53,496 bases of DNA from an uncultured Alphaproteobacteria bacterium (GTDB lineage Bacteria; Pseudomonadota; Alphaproteobacteria; RF32; CAG-239): assembly GCA_944392325.1 (NCBI GenBank), contig CALXWI010000003.1:1-53496 (forward strand), read 5' to 3'. The translations under genes and the position numbers were made by a program. Of this stretch, positions 7,471 to 16,009 are shown piece by piece. How positions within the stretch are numbered: position 1 is the stretch's first letter; the number at the start of each line of letters is the position of its first letter. The notes below the pieces were generated by a model. The model had not been told where the DNA came from, ran no database searches, and saw only the letters and a program-made list of their open reading frames with translations.

Positions 7471-9750
7471 ATGGCGCTTGGTGTTAAAATGGAAAACTTG
7501 TATAACAAAAGAATTAAGGCTCGCAAAGGGGCAAAGTGGCTCAAAGTAGTATGGATCATACTTTGTGTGATGCTATATTTTTGGGTGGCTAATTTGTTGG
7601 TGCTGTTGGCCTGCCAATATGCCGAGTTTGGTTTTACGACCAAAAATACACGGCGAGTGTATCACTTCTTGGGAAAAGTAAGGGAAGAGCCGTGGTTGGT
7701 GTTTAAGGCTTATTGGATGTGGCTGAAAATATTTTTCAGCGCGGAGAGCTATAAGTGGACGAGTTTTATTCCGTGGTTATCACCCTTGGTGTTTGGCTGG
7801 TTTGTGTTTGTGAGCTATGTGAAGGCCAAAAATCCGTTTAATCCGTTAGGTAAAAAATATAATCATTGGGCAGAACCTGAAGAAGTTCGCAAAATGTCGA
7901 TTGTGGGCGGAAATTTGATGTCGCTTGGTATGTTTGGTGGCAGAAGATTGCGCTTGAACCATACGGCTTCGGTGTTTGTATGGGGGGCATCGGCTCAGGG
8001 TAAAACCTCAACCGTGGCTATTCCCTCCATTTTGGAAAGCAATGATGCCAGCGTGGTAGCGGTTGATACTAAAGGTGATTTAGCTAAGTATACGTCTGGT
8101 CACAGAGCCGGATTGGGACGGGTATTCTGCTTTGATTGGAATAAATCCGAAGATAAAGATAACGGGGTGTTTTTTGCCAGATGGAATCCGCTATCGGAAA
8201 AAGATATGCCGGCTAAAAGTGAAGAGAGAAAAGCTTATTTGCGGCGGTTGGCTGAGCATTTGCTGCCCGAAAAAGGAGACGCTTATTGGCTCAACTTGTC
8301 AAATATGGCGGTGGAGGCTGTGCTTAGTTTCTATGTGGCGAAGTTTGAACGTGCTTGCGCTAATGATTATTTGTTGACTCAATTGCTGGAAAATGGAAGC
8401 TTTTCGGAAGAAGATGAAGGCTTGTTGCTGCGCTATTATGCTCTGATGAACCCCAAATATGCCGAGGCTGCGGTTGAAAATGTGAAAAATAAAACCATGA
8501 CCGCGCAGAACTATATGCCGGTTGGAAGCTGGAACGGAATTTCAGAAAGCTGGCAGGGCAAAGAGCTTTGCTTGCCGATGGTTACGGATTGTTTGTTGCA
8601 GAAGTATTTGGAAACCAGAGATACTCATCCTGATGATGTGTGGGCAGATATTTGTACCGAATATAAAGAAGAGGCGGTATTCTTTGGTTATGGTGCCAAT
8701 ATTGTGGAGATGTTTGAACAGATTTTGGCATGCAAGCGTAAAGTGCGTAACTTGTTGTTTGCGGAGCTGTTAGAACCTTTGGAAATATTCCAAAAACAAT
8801 CTATTCGTGAGAGAACGGCATCAAGTGATTTTGCTTTGAAATATGCACGAGGTATGCGTGATGAAATTAATGGTGAGTGGCAGATATCAACCGTGTATAT
8901 GACAGCAGATACCAAAGAGGCGGCGTTTATGACGCGTTTAATGCTCGATATGTTGATTGAGCGTAATTTGGAAAAACACCGTTCATCGGCGCGCAATACT
9001 CTGTTGGTGGTGATTGATGATATGGAGATGATGCCGCGTTTTAGCTCTCTGCGACGCGGAGTGGCTCAAGGTAAATCTGCCAATATGGCTTTTTTGTTGT
9101 TGACTGACAGCTTGAAAAAACTGGGAAATGCTTACTCTAAGGAAGAATTGGAAGAGATTACGGCTAGTGCAACTTGTAAACTGATTTTTGCTAATAATAA
9201 TATTGAGCTCAGCAAGCAATTCAGAGAGCTGGCGGTGTATGGGGCAAAGTCGGTGCAGTTGCCGGCAGAGGCAGCAGACAGGTTGCAAAAAGTTAAAAAC
9301 GGGTTGAATGATGCTTATTTTTATCGGCGCATTGCCGATGAGCTGTTGAAGCAGAAAAACAGCAAAGACATTACCCGCGGGCAGCATGTGTTGTTGGTGG
9401 AAGGCTTTTACAATCTGCCGGTAAAAGCTGATGTAAAAACCTTTGAAGTTGATGCCAAGTTTAATATTTTGGCGGCTAAGGCGCCTTGTGAGCGGCTGGA
9501 TAATGATTTGGTGCAGAAACGCAATCGCCAGGATATTGATGTGCCGACGATTGATGAAGTGTTGGACGGTTTGAACAAAGCCAAAACTGCAGAATATAAA
9601 GATGATGAGGCGGAGGTAAAATCCGCTGTCGAAGATGACGCTTCGGAAGTTGAGCCGGAAGAGACTGTTGTTGATGATGAATGGTGGATGGATGATAAGG
9701 CTTTTGAACTTGATGAAACGAAGCTCAAAAATCCGTTTGAGGAAAAATAG
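7471..9750 (+). CDS. VirD4/TraG-like type IV coupling ATPase
   Basis: The protein has about 760 residues. Two hydrophobic segments near the N-terminus (WIILCVMLYFWVANLLVLLA and WLSPLVFGWFVFVS) anchor it in the inner membrane. A Walker A motif follows (VWGASAQGKTSTVAIPS), then AVDTKGDLAKYT, a Walker B-like LLVVIDDMEMMP, and the coupling-protein segment AQGKSANMAFLLLTDS. The C-terminal 80 residues are very acidic. Such ATPases recruit DNA or protein to type IV secretion systems, but no virB or relaxase gene is in the window. ATGs at 7471 and 7489 are both possible and neither has a strong ribosome-binding site. rarA begins 3 nt downstream. Confidence 0.85.
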   Translation: MALGVKMENLYNKRIKARKGAKWLKVVWIILCVMLYFWVANLLVLLACQYAEFGFTTKNTRRVYHFLGKVREEPWLVFKAYWMWLKIFFSAESYKWTSFIPWLSPLVFGWFVFVSYVKAKNPFNPLGKKYNHWAEPEEVRKMSIVGGNLMSLGMFGGRRLRLNHTASVFVWGASAQGKTSTVAIPSILESNDASVVAVDTKGDLAKYTSGHRAGLGRVFCFDWNKSEDKDNGVFFARWNPLSEKDMPAKSEERKAYLRRLAEHLLPEKGDAYWLNLSNMAVEAVLSFYVAKFERACANDYLLTQLLENGSFSEEDEGLLLRYYALMNPKYAEAAVENVKNKTMTAQNYMPVGSWNGISESWQGKELCLPMVTDCLLQKYLETRDTHPDDVWADICTEYKEEAVFFGYGANIVEMFEQILACKRKVRNLLFAELLEPLEIFQKQSIRERTASSDFALKYARGMRDEINGEWQISTVYMTADTKEAAFMTRLMLDMLIERNLEKHRSSARNTLLVVIDDMEMMPRFSSLRRGVAQGKSANMAFLLLTDSLKKLGNAYSKEELEEITASATCKLIFANNNIELSKQFRELAVYGAKSVQLPAEAADRLQKVKNGLNDAYFYRRIADELLKQKNSKDITRGQHVLLVEGFYNLPVKADVKTFEVDAKFNILAAKAPCERLDNDLVQKRNRQDIDVPTIDEVLDGLNKAKTAEYKDDEAEVKSAVEDDASEVEPEETVVDDEWWMDDKAFELDETKLKNPFEEK

Positions 9751-9753
9751 GTT

Positions 9754-11058
9754 ATGGAAGAGACTCTGTTTTCAAGCAAAATAAAACGCCCATTGGCAGA
9801 CAGGCTGCGCCCGCAGACTTTGGCCGAGGTGGTGGGGCAGGATCAGGTTATCGGTGATAATGCTCCGTTGGGGCGTATGGTGAAGTCAGGCAAGGTGACA
9901 TCGTTTATTTTATGGGGGCCTCCGGGGTGTGGTAAGACTACTATTGCCCGCTTGATTGCCGAGCATACCAATTTATATTTTGAGCAGATTTCGGCGGTGT
10001 TCTCCGGCGTGGCTGATTTGAAGCGTGTGTTCCAATATGCGCAGGAGCGGCGGGCGAATCAGGGTAAGGGGACGCTGTTGTTTGTGGATGAAATTCATCG
10101 TTTTAACAAGTCGCAGCAGGACGGGTTTTTGCCCTATGTGGAGGACGGCACCATTATTTTGGTGGGTGCAACAACCGAGAATCCGTCGTTTGAGCTGAAT
10201 GCGGCGTTGTTATCACGCTGTCAGGTGTTTGTGCTCAACCGCTTGAATGAGCCGGAGTTTGAGGTTTTATTGGAGCGAGCTGAAAAAGAAATGGGCAAAA
10301 CGCTCCCGATTGATGATGAGGCTCGTACTTTTATTAAGACTATTGCTGATGGCGATGGGCGCTATATTTTGAACTTGGCAGAGAGTATTTGGAACTATGC
10401 TCAGCCGAATGAAATATTTGACAAAGACAGTATTTTGAAGATTATTCGCTCGCGGGCGCCAATATATGACAAGGGGCGCGACGGGCATTATAACCTGATT
10501 TCGGCGGTGCATAAATCTTTGCGAGGGTCTGATGTGGATGCGGCCTTATATTGGGTGGCGCGGATGATAGAATCCGGTGAAGACCCCAAGTATTTATTGC
10601 GGCGGATGACGCGTTTTGCGGTAGAAGATGTGTCTTTGGCAGACCCCAATGCCGTGGTGCAAGCGATTGCCTGTTGGGATTTATATGACCGTTTGGGTTC
10701 GCCGGAAGGGGATTTGGCAATATTTCAGCTAGCGGCTTATTTGGCGACGGCGCCTAAATCAGTCGGGGTATACAAAGCAATGTATGCGGCCAAAGATGCG
10801 GCGCGGCGCACAGGGTCATTAATGCCGCCGAAAAACATTCTCAATGCGCCGACCAAGCTCATGAAGCAATTAGGTTACAGTGAAGGTTATGAGTATGACC
10901 CCGACTGTGAAGACGGTTTTTCGGGTGCCAATTATTTTCCGGAAGGAATGTCTCGCCTCAAGTTATATCATCCGGTGGACAGGGGCTTTGAGCGGGAAGT
11001 GAAAAAGAGGGTGGAGTATTTTGAGAGGCTCCGTGCCGAGCGCCAAAAACGTGTATAG
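9754..11058 (+). CDS. rarA: Replication-associated recombination ATPase RarA (MgsA)
   Basis: The protein has 434 residues and is an AAA+ clamp-loader-like ATPase acting at stalled forks. The N-terminal PLADRLRP segment, Walker A (LWGPPGCGKTTIARLIA), Walker B (LFVDEIHRF) and sensor segment (LVGATTENPSFELN...LLSRC) are all present. So is the C-terminal tetramerisation domain (YLATAPKSVGVYKA, PKNILNAPTKLMKQLGY). It starts 3 nt after the VirD4-like gene, so the two probably share a transcript. The final codons (KRV and stop) lie inside the left end of a palindromic repeat. Confidence 0.95.
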   Translation: MEETLFSSKIKRPLADRLRPQTLAEVVGQDQVIGDNAPLGRMVKSGKVTSFILWGPPGCGKTTIARLIAEHTNLYFEQISAVFSGVADLKRVFQYAQERRANQGKGTLLFVDEIHRFNKSQQDGFLPYVEDGTIILVGATTENPSFELNAALLSRCQVFVLNRLNEPEFEVLLERAEKEMGKTLPIDDEARTFIKTIADGDGRYILNLAESIWNYAQPNEIFDKDSILKIIRSRAPIYDKGRDGHYNLISAVHKSLRGSDVDAALYWVARMIESGEDPKYLLRRMTRFAVEDVSLADPNAVVQAIACWDLYDRLGSPEGDLAIFQLAAYLATAPKSVGVYKAMYAAKDAARRTGSLMPPKNILNAPTKLMKQLGYSEGYEYDPDCEDGFSGANYFPEGMSRLKLYHPVDRGFEREVKKRVEYFERLRAERQKRV

Positions 11059-11170
11059 CACACCATCTAGAGCGATTTTTTCCGGTCAGAAAAATGCTCA
11101 TGTACCTCTTTGTACACTCCGCTTTTTCTGCCGTTAAAATCACTCTATCTGGTGCACTCTCCACGTTTTT
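11045..11170. repeat. Palindromic repeat overlapping the rarA stop (copy B1)
   Basis: The outer stem is AAAAACGTG / CACGTTTTT, the middle stem CACCATCTAGAG...GATTTT / AAAATCACTCTATCTGGTG, and the apex TGTAC-CTCTTT-GTACA. The left outer stem encodes the last residues and stop codon of rarA. Confidence 0.85.
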
Positions 11171-11199
11171 ACAAAACGCGTATGATGGTCGATTAGTGC

Positions 11200-11263
11200 G
11201 CTTTTTCTGCCGTTAAAATCACTCTATCTGGTGCACTCTCCACGTTTTTACAAAACGCGTATA
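11200..11263. repeat. Direct duplication of the right half of copy B1
   Basis: These 64 bp repeat 11121-11184 almost exactly (GCTTTTTCTGCCG...CACGTTTTTACAAAACGCG), offset by 79 bp. No matching left arm is present. Confidence 0.85.
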
Positions 11264-11373
11264 ACGGTCATCTAATACAGAAACTGCGTGTAAAATGTTC
11301 GGTTACGTACTTTTTTGTACGCGCCCTCACATTTTCACTGGTTTCCTATTATATGACTCGTTCTCCGCGTTTT
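11252..11373. repeat. Palindromic repeat (copy B3)
   Basis: The outer stem is AAAACGCG / CGCGTTTT. The core 11267-11357 pairs GTCATCTAATACAGAAAC with GTTTCCTATTATATGAC. The inner stem is GTGTAAAATGT / ACATTTTCAC and the apex CGTAC-TTTTTT-GTACG. It belongs to the same subfamily as copies C2 and E. Confidence 0.88.
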
Positions 11374-11405
11374 TACAAAACGCGGATGGCGGGGCAGAAT
11401 ATTTA

Positions 11406-11467
11406 AGCTGGCGCAGCTTGACCCGGTCGGTTCGCGGTTGAGAGATTGGGGCAAAGAAGGCGCGACC
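11406..11467. repeat. Second dispersed repeat family, unit a
   Basis: The unit of about 60 bp begins AGCTGGCGCAGCTTGACCC and ends GGCGCGACC. It resembles the following unit at 11469-11527 and the unit at 53205-53267. It is not palindromic overall. Confidence 0.7.
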
Positions 11468-11468
11468 T

Positions 11469-11527
11469 GAGGTAGCTCGATCCCATCAGTTAGTTGTTGA
11501 GGGATTGGGGATAAGGAGGCGCGATGC
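11469..11527. repeat. Second dispersed repeat family, unit b
   Basis: This diverged tandem copy of unit a shares the frame AGCTnGAtCCCATC...GAGnGATTGGGG...AAGGnGGCGCGA. The offset is about 59 bp. Confidence 0.65.
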
Positions 11528-11548
11528 TTAGATTGTACCGGCGGATGG

Positions 11549-11569
11549 TTCAGGGGTTCCGCCCCTGAA
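11549..11569. other. Short perfect hairpin
   Basis: TTCAGGGG / CCCCTGAA with a 5-nt loop and no T-run on either side. Its function is unknown. It lies in the non-coding stretch 11396-11740, in which no gene is visible. Confidence 0.5.
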
Positions 11570-11663
11570 GATTTAGGGGCGGACAGGTGGGGTGTGATTT
11601 GTTTAATATGTTTGTGAATCTCTCACCCACCCCAGCCCTCCCTATACAACAGGGAGGGAGTGG

Positions 11664-11693
11664 AAAAGGCTCAGGAGAAATCCTGAGCCTTTT
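11664..11693. terminator. Strong bidirectional intrinsic terminator
   Basis: A perfect 13-bp stem (AAAAGGCTCAGGA / TCCTGAGCCTTTT) with a GAAA loop. It isolates the 11.7-kb leader promoter from anything upstream. Confidence 0.85.
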
Positions 11694-11739
11694 GGTCAGG
11701 TTGAAAATTCTCATTTCGTGATTATTGCCTATTTGTATA

Positions 11740-11768
11740 TTGATTTTTAAGGTTTGTTATGTTAGAAT
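11740..11768 (+). promoter_or_regulatory. Promoter of structured leader 1
   Basis: TTGATT (11740-11745), a 17-nt spacer and TAGAAT (11763-11768). The 5' hairpin of the leader begins 9 nt after the -10 box, the same geometry as at the other two leaders. Confidence 0.75.
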
Positions 11769-11774
11769 GTTTTT

Positions 11775-11988
11775 AACTGATGAGAGGTTCATCAGCCAGG
11801 GTTTGAACGCCCTTTTGATACGAGTCGTTTTAGCATAACGACTTAAAATAATATGCTGGTATTCGCACATTAACTTGACTGCGGGTGCCAGCGAATAAGG
11901 CTCCGCCAAATAAGCTGGGGCTGTTCGTATCAACAGTCGTTCAACGCCCGTTTTCCTCTTCTTTGGGAAGAGGAAAACGTTCTTTTTT
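11775..11988 (+). ncRNA. Structured leader RNA 1 (new family, copy 1)
   Basis: A 7-bp hairpin with 5-nt loop lies at 11777-11795 (CTGATGA / TCATCAG). A second hairpin, AGGG / CCCT (11798-11813), has a loop containing TTGAACG, which can also pair with CGTTCAA at 11938-11944. TTGATACGA (11815-11823) pairs with TCGTATCAA (11925-11933). Two inner hairpins are AGTCGTT / AACGACT and TATTCGC / GCGAATA. A conserved block GGTGCCAGCGAATA is shared with the other two copies. It ends in a terminator 27 nt before the ORF at 12016. It is either an attenuator-type leader or a separate sRNA; the consistent position before ORFs favours the former. Confidence 0.7.
11949..11988 (+). terminator. Terminator at the end of leader 1
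   Basis: A perfect 13-bp stem (CGTTTTCCTCTTC / GAAGAGGAAAACG), a 5-nt loop, then TTCTTTTTT. Expression of the next ORF requires read-through or antitermination. Confidence 0.9.
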
Positions 11989-12015
11989 AACAACAAAAAA
12001 GAAAAGGTGTGTGCT

Positions 12016-12618
12016 ATGACTAAATTTCAATTTTTATTTATCGGGACAAGTTTGTCCTTTATTCCTTTAACCGTAAATGCTCAATGTGTGGCAACGCAGG
12101 ATTGTGCGACTTTGGGTTATACTGAAACCTCTTGCAACGGCGGCAAAGGCGTCAAATGCCCCTTTGGCAACAAATGGGCGTGTTTTAATACAGATACCTG
12201 TGAAGCTAATGGATTTAAATTTTCTTGTGTGGGGAGCGGTTTTGTTTCCGGTATTGGAGACAGTTGTGGTAATAAATATAAAAAATGTACTTGTTCAACT
12301 GATTATTTATGGGATGATACGAAAGGGTGTATTACGGATCCGTGTGCGGGCTATATTACTTGTGAATATGGGTGTCGGGGAGATGATGTCTGTGGTAATA
12401 AATGTAAAGTTTGTTTGAGTAAAATATGTGATAAAGTTTATACAGGATGTACTTGTATTCAGTATGGTTCTAATGGTACGGGGTATAAAGCCGTTTGTTA
12501 TTATCAACAAGGGGGAAGACAATATTCTACAACAATAATAACGACTACATATTTAGGTGAATGTCAAAGATATGCTTCTTCGGCGGAACGACAGGAGACA
12601 AATTGTCGATATGAATGA
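12016..12618 (+). CDS. Secreted cysteine-rich protein, paralogue 1
   Basis: The protein has 200 residues. A signal peptide (MTKFQFLFIGTSLSFIPLTVNAQ) is followed by the module CVATQDCATLGYTETSC, then NGGKGVKCPFGNKWACF. This module is almost identical to the start of the protein at 39191. The rest contains about 20 further Cys, suggesting a disulfide-stabilised or metal-binding exported protein. The C-terminal half differs from the paralogue. The ATG at 12016 has AAGG 8 nt upstream and matches the paralogue's start; an in-frame GTG at 12007 is less likely. Translation is gated by leader 1. I do not recognise a function. Confidence 0.85.
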   Translation: MTKFQFLFIGTSLSFIPLTVNAQCVATQDCATLGYTETSCNGGKGVKCPFGNKWACFNTDTCEANGFKFSCVGSGFVSGIGDSCGNKYKKCTCSTDYLWDDTKGCITDPCAGYITCEYGCRGDDVCGNKCKVCLSKICDKVYTGCTCIQYGSNGTGYKAVCYYQQGGRQYSTTIITTTYLGECQRYASSAERQETNCRYE

Positions 12619-12649
12619 TTTTTGTTTTTGATTCTTTATGAATAATAGT

Positions 12650-12687
12650 AAAAAATGGGACTGCAAGAGAGGCAGTTCCATTTTTTA
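12650..12687 (+). terminator. Terminator after secreted protein 1
   Basis: AAAAAATGGGACTGC pairs with GCAGTTCCATTTTTT around a 7-nt loop, and T follows. Confidence 0.85.
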
Positions 12688-12726
12688 CCGGGGATGATAA
12701 TTGGTTCAGGGAAAGAAAATAAGGGC

Positions 12727-12755
12727 TTGCGAATCAGAGCGCGATTGAGTACAAT
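12727..12755 (+). promoter_or_regulatory. Promoter of the rluC cluster
   Basis: TTGCGA (12727-12732), a 17-nt spacer, TACAAT (12750-12755), about 40 nt before the rluC start. Confidence 0.6.
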
Positions 12756-12793
12756 AAACCCTAATGTTTTGATTATAGAAAAGAGAGGCGGCC

Positions 12794-13729
12794 GTGAGCG
12801 GAGTGGAGTTGGTTGAAGTTAAGTCCCAAGATGACGGAATGCGTTTGAACCGCTGGTTTTTGAAGTATTATCCGGGGTTGAGCCTCGGCCGGTTGAATAA
12901 GTTATTGCGGACCAAACAGATTAAAGTCGACGGGCAGCGCGCCGAAGCCGCTTTGAAACTGGCTGCCGGTCAAGAGGTGCGGGTGCCGCCTTTGGATAAA
13001 GAAAAAGAATCCGCCGCACCTAAAAAAGATTTTGTTTCCGCCAAAGATGCCGCATGGCTCCAGTCATTGGTGATTTTTAAAGATAAAAATATTGTGGCAC
13101 TGAACAAACCATCAGGCTTGGCCGTACAGGGCGGTACCAATACCACACGTCATGTGGATGGAATGTTGGAGGCCTTAAAGTTTGAGGAGGCAGAAAAGCC
13201 TAAGTTGGTGCATAGAATCGATAAAGATACCAGCGGTTTGTTGATTTTGGCTCGGAACCGCAAATATGCCGAGCTGTTGACCAAGGCTTTTCGTGAGCAC
13301 CAGTTGCCCAAAACTTATTTGGCTTTGTGCTATGGCGTGCCGGCTCAAAATGAGGGTGAAATTAAAGCCAAACTTTTGAAAGTCGGTGAAAAAGTGCAGG
13401 TCTCGCCAGAGGGCAAAGAGGCCGTGACTTTATACCGCGTGGTTGATAAAGTCGGAGATAAATTTTGCTTGATTGAGGCCTCGCCTTTGTCCGGCAGAAC
13501 CCACCAAATCAGAGTGCATTTGGAGCATATCGGTTGTCCGATTGTGGGGGATGATAAATATTTTGGCGCTCAACGCTTGAAGTCAAATGCTTTTGCCGAT
13601 AAATTGTATCTGCATGCATATAAAATTAACTTGTCTGCTTTATATAATAAAAAAACCGAACTTAAGGCGGCTTTGCCGGACTATTTTAGGGAAAGTCTGG
13701 CCGCAGTCGGAATCGATTTTAAGGAGTAA
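12794..13729 (+). CDS. rluC: 23S rRNA pseudouridine synthase, RluA/RluC family
   Basis: The protein has 311 residues. An N-terminal S4 RNA-binding domain (LNRWFLKYYPGLSLGRLNKL) precedes the catalytic domain. The catalytic domain carries the family motif HRIDKDTSGLLILARN with the active-site Asp, and later SGRTHQIRVHL. RluC modifies U955, U2504 and U2580 in E. coli; the exact targets here are inferred. The start is GTG with AGAGG just upstream. It is first in a tight series with asmA, ATP12 and acyP. An rluC-ATP12 neighbourhood is common in Alphaproteobacteria. Confidence 0.9.
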   Translation: MSGVELVEVKSQDDGMRLNRWFLKYYPGLSLGRLNKLLRTKQIKVDGQRAEAALKLAAGQEVRVPPLDKEKESAAPKKDFVSAKDAAWLQSLVIFKDKNIVALNKPSGLAVQGGTNTTRHVDGMLEALKFEEAEKPKLVHRIDKDTSGLLILARNRKYAELLTKAFREHQLPKTYLALCYGVPAQNEGEIKAKLLKVGEKVQVSPEGKEAVTLYRVVDKVGDKFCLIEASPLSGRTHQIRVHLEHIGCPIVGDDKYFGAQRLKSNAFADKLYLHAYKINLSALYNKKTELKAALPDYFRESLAAVGIDFKE

Positions 13730-13735
13730 GTCACG

Positions 13736-16009
13736 ATGCATTTTGTTAAACTGGTAATGAAAATAATTATCGTTGTGCTGCTGATTGTGGTTGTCGGCGG
13801 GTTTATTTTTATCAGAAATTTTGATTTGAACAAATATAAGCCTTATATTTCGGAGCTGGTGTATGAGCAGACCGGCCGAACTTTGGAGATTAATGGTGAG
13901 GCAAAGTTGGCGCTGAGCTTTATTCCGACTTTGGTGCTGAATGATGTGTCGTTGTCTAATGCTGAGTGGGGCGCTTATCCGCAGATGGTCAGTGTTGGCA
14001 GTTTGGAGGTTAAACTTTCGGTCTTGCCGTTGCTCAAACGCAAGGTAGAAATTGATAATATTACCATTATTAATCCGGTGATTAATTTGGAGATTGCCGA
14101 AAACGGTGAGCAAAACTGGAATATGATGCCCAAGGCTAAAGTTGACCCCAAAACCGCGGCGCTGTTGAAAGATCAGGCGGTGGCTACCGGTTTGGTTGAT
14201 GCCAAAACCGCCGATAAAGCCGTTGATGCTTTGAGTGAAAATCCGCAGATGTTGGCGCTGGCCGGTTTTGCTGCCAAAAATGTGCTGATTGAAAATGGCG
14301 TGTTTAACTTTGATGACCGCCAGAGCGGCAGTGCTTTGAATGTGGAAATCAGTAAATTTGCTATGTCTGTTCCGAGTTTTGATGCCAATGTCAGCGCTGA
14401 GTTTGATGTGTTGGTTAATGGGCAGCGCATTAAAGGCAACACGGTGCTGGGTTCGGTTAATACCTTTTTGAATGGCAAGGTGCCTTTCCCCGTTGAGCTG
14501 AATGCGGAGGCTTATGGTGCGAAGTTGACGGCTGACGGCGTGGTTGCCAATATAATGGAGAATCCGGAGTATGCCTTTAAGGCGACAGCGTATAATCCGC
14601 AGGGCAATATGGGCGCACCGGAGATTGAGTTTGCCGGTAATGTCAGCGGTATTCCAACCAGAATCGGGGTGGATATTACCAGCTTGAATGTAAACGGAAA
14701 CCTGATGAACGGTACTTTGTTGGTGCAGCTGGCTAACCAGATTCCGTATATTGATGCCAGATTGAACAGTGATAAAATTGATGTTGAAAGCTTGATGCCG
14801 CAGACCAAAACCGCATGGCAAATGCCGTCTTTGGTGAGTGAGGCGCAGGCTGCGGCTTTTGTGCCGAATGATAAAATCCCCTATGAGGTGTTGAAACAGG
14901 TTAATGCTTATGCCGAGCTGAATGTTAAGTCTTTGGTGGTCAACCCGCAAGTCACGCTTGAAAATGTGGTGTTGAATGCCGTTTTGATGGACGGGGTGTT
15001 GGACTTGAAACCTTCAAGCTTTAATATCGGCGGCGGTAAGGTTGATGTGTCAGCCAATGTTAATGCCGCAACGCAGAATATTCAGCTTAATGCGGTTAGC
15101 CAAGGAGTGATTGTGCAGCAGTTGTATGCTCCGTTGCAGGCTTCAAACAACGGTAAGTTCGGCATTGTCAGCGGGGGTAATGTTGATGTTGATGTGAAGT
15201 TGACAACCAAAGGGGCAACTTATCGCCAAGTGGTTGAAAACGCCAATGGTCAACTGATTGTGATTGCTGATAAGTCGGTCGTACGCCCCGGAGATTTGGG
15301 CTTGTTGAGTGGCAACTTTATTACCCAATTATTGAAAACCTTGCGAATCGATACTTCTAAAAAGGTGGATATGGATATGAATTGTGCCGTTGTCAGAGCT
15401 GATATCAAAAACGGAGTGGCAGACTTTCCTAAGGGAATCGCCTTTAGCTCTAAGCCGCTGAATGTGGTTAGCAATGGTAAGCTCAATCTGAAGAATGATG
15501 CTTTGGACTTTACGGTACGTCCGTATTCGGGGCAGATTGTTGATGCCAATTTGGCGCAGGCTTTGTCATCATTCATCAAAATCAAAGGAACGGTGGAATC
15601 GCCCAAAATCGTGCTTGATGACCAGCAGGCTATTAAGGCTTTGGTCGGGGTGGCGGCTACCGGCGGAACATCTTACCTTGGTTCGCAGTTGTTGCTTGAT
15701 GCCGACCCGTCGCCTTGCTATACGGCGTTGAAGGGAACGAGCTATCAATCTCGTTTTCCGGCTCCGAAAGGAATGGCTAAAGTGTCGCAAGATATCTATC
15801 AGGGGGCTAATGATGCCGTTAATGATAGTATAAACGCGGCGCAGACTGCGGTCAAAGATGGGACCAAAGCGGCTCGAACTGTGGTTGATGACGCCGCTAA
15901 CGGCAGCGTTGATGCGGCTAAGGCGGCTGCCAAAGATGTTGAAAAATCAGTGCGGGATTTGCGTGATGCCGCCAAAGGTTTTTTGAACTCGTTGAAGAAG
16001 GCTGAGTAA
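13736..16009 (+). CDS. AsmA family envelope protein
   Basis: The protein has 757 residues. A single N-terminal membrane anchor (IIIVVLLIVVVGGFIFI) is followed by the AsmA signature (YKPYISELVYEQTGRTLEINGEA in outline) and a long beta-rich periplasmic body. The AsmA C-terminal region begins near residue 455 (DVDVKLTTKGATYRQVVENANG). AsmA-like proteins form bridge-like lipid-transfer tubes or influence outer-membrane assembly. The last 90 residues are an Ala/Asp-rich helical tail with repeated DAxxAA patterns, probably a coiled coil. The start has AAGGAG upstream, and the stop abuts the ATP12 start. Confidence 0.88.
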   Translation: MHFVKLVMKIIIVVLLIVVVGGFIFIRNFDLNKYKPYISELVYEQTGRTLEINGEAKLALSFIPTLVLNDVSLSNAEWGAYPQMVSVGSLEVKLSVLPLLKRKVEIDNITIINPVINLEIAENGEQNWNMMPKAKVDPKTAALLKDQAVATGLVDAKTADKAVDALSENPQMLALAGFAAKNVLIENGVFNFDDRQSGSALNVEISKFAMSVPSFDANVSAEFDVLVNGQRIKGNTVLGSVNTFLNGKVPFPVELNAEAYGAKLTADGVVANIMENPEYAFKATAYNPQGNMGAPEIEFAGNVSGIPTRIGVDITSLNVNGNLMNGTLLVQLANQIPYIDARLNSDKIDVESLMPQTKTAWQMPSLVSEAQAAAFVPNDKIPYEVLKQVNAYAELNVKSLVVNPQVTLENVVLNAVLMDGVLDLKPSSFNIGGGKVDVSANVNAATQNIQLNAVSQGVIVQQLYAPLQASNNGKFGIVSGGNVDVDVKLTTKGATYRQVVENANGQLIVIADKSVVRPGDLGLLSGNFITQLLKTLRIDTSKKVDMDMNCAVVRADIKNGVADFPKGIAFSSKPLNVVSNGKLNLKNDALDFTVRPYSGQIVDANLAQALSSFIKIKGTVESPKIVLDDQQAIKALVGVAATGGTSYLGSQLLLDADPSPCYTALKGTSYQSRFPAPKGMAKVSQDIYQGANDAVNDSINAAQTAVKDGTKAARTVVDDAANGSVDAAKAAAKDVEKSVRDLRDAAKGFLNSLKKAE

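Noticed and set aside
11777..11795. CTGATGAG resembles part of a hammerhead ribozyme core
   Set aside because: The other core elements (GAAA, cleavage-site helix arrangement) are absent, and the equivalent hairpins of the other two leaders have different sequence. The match is part of a simple stem.
13640..14950. Long open frame antisense to rluC/asmA
   Set aside because: It is a shadow of the asmA codon pattern, with an improbable His/Gln/Arg-rich composition and no start signals.
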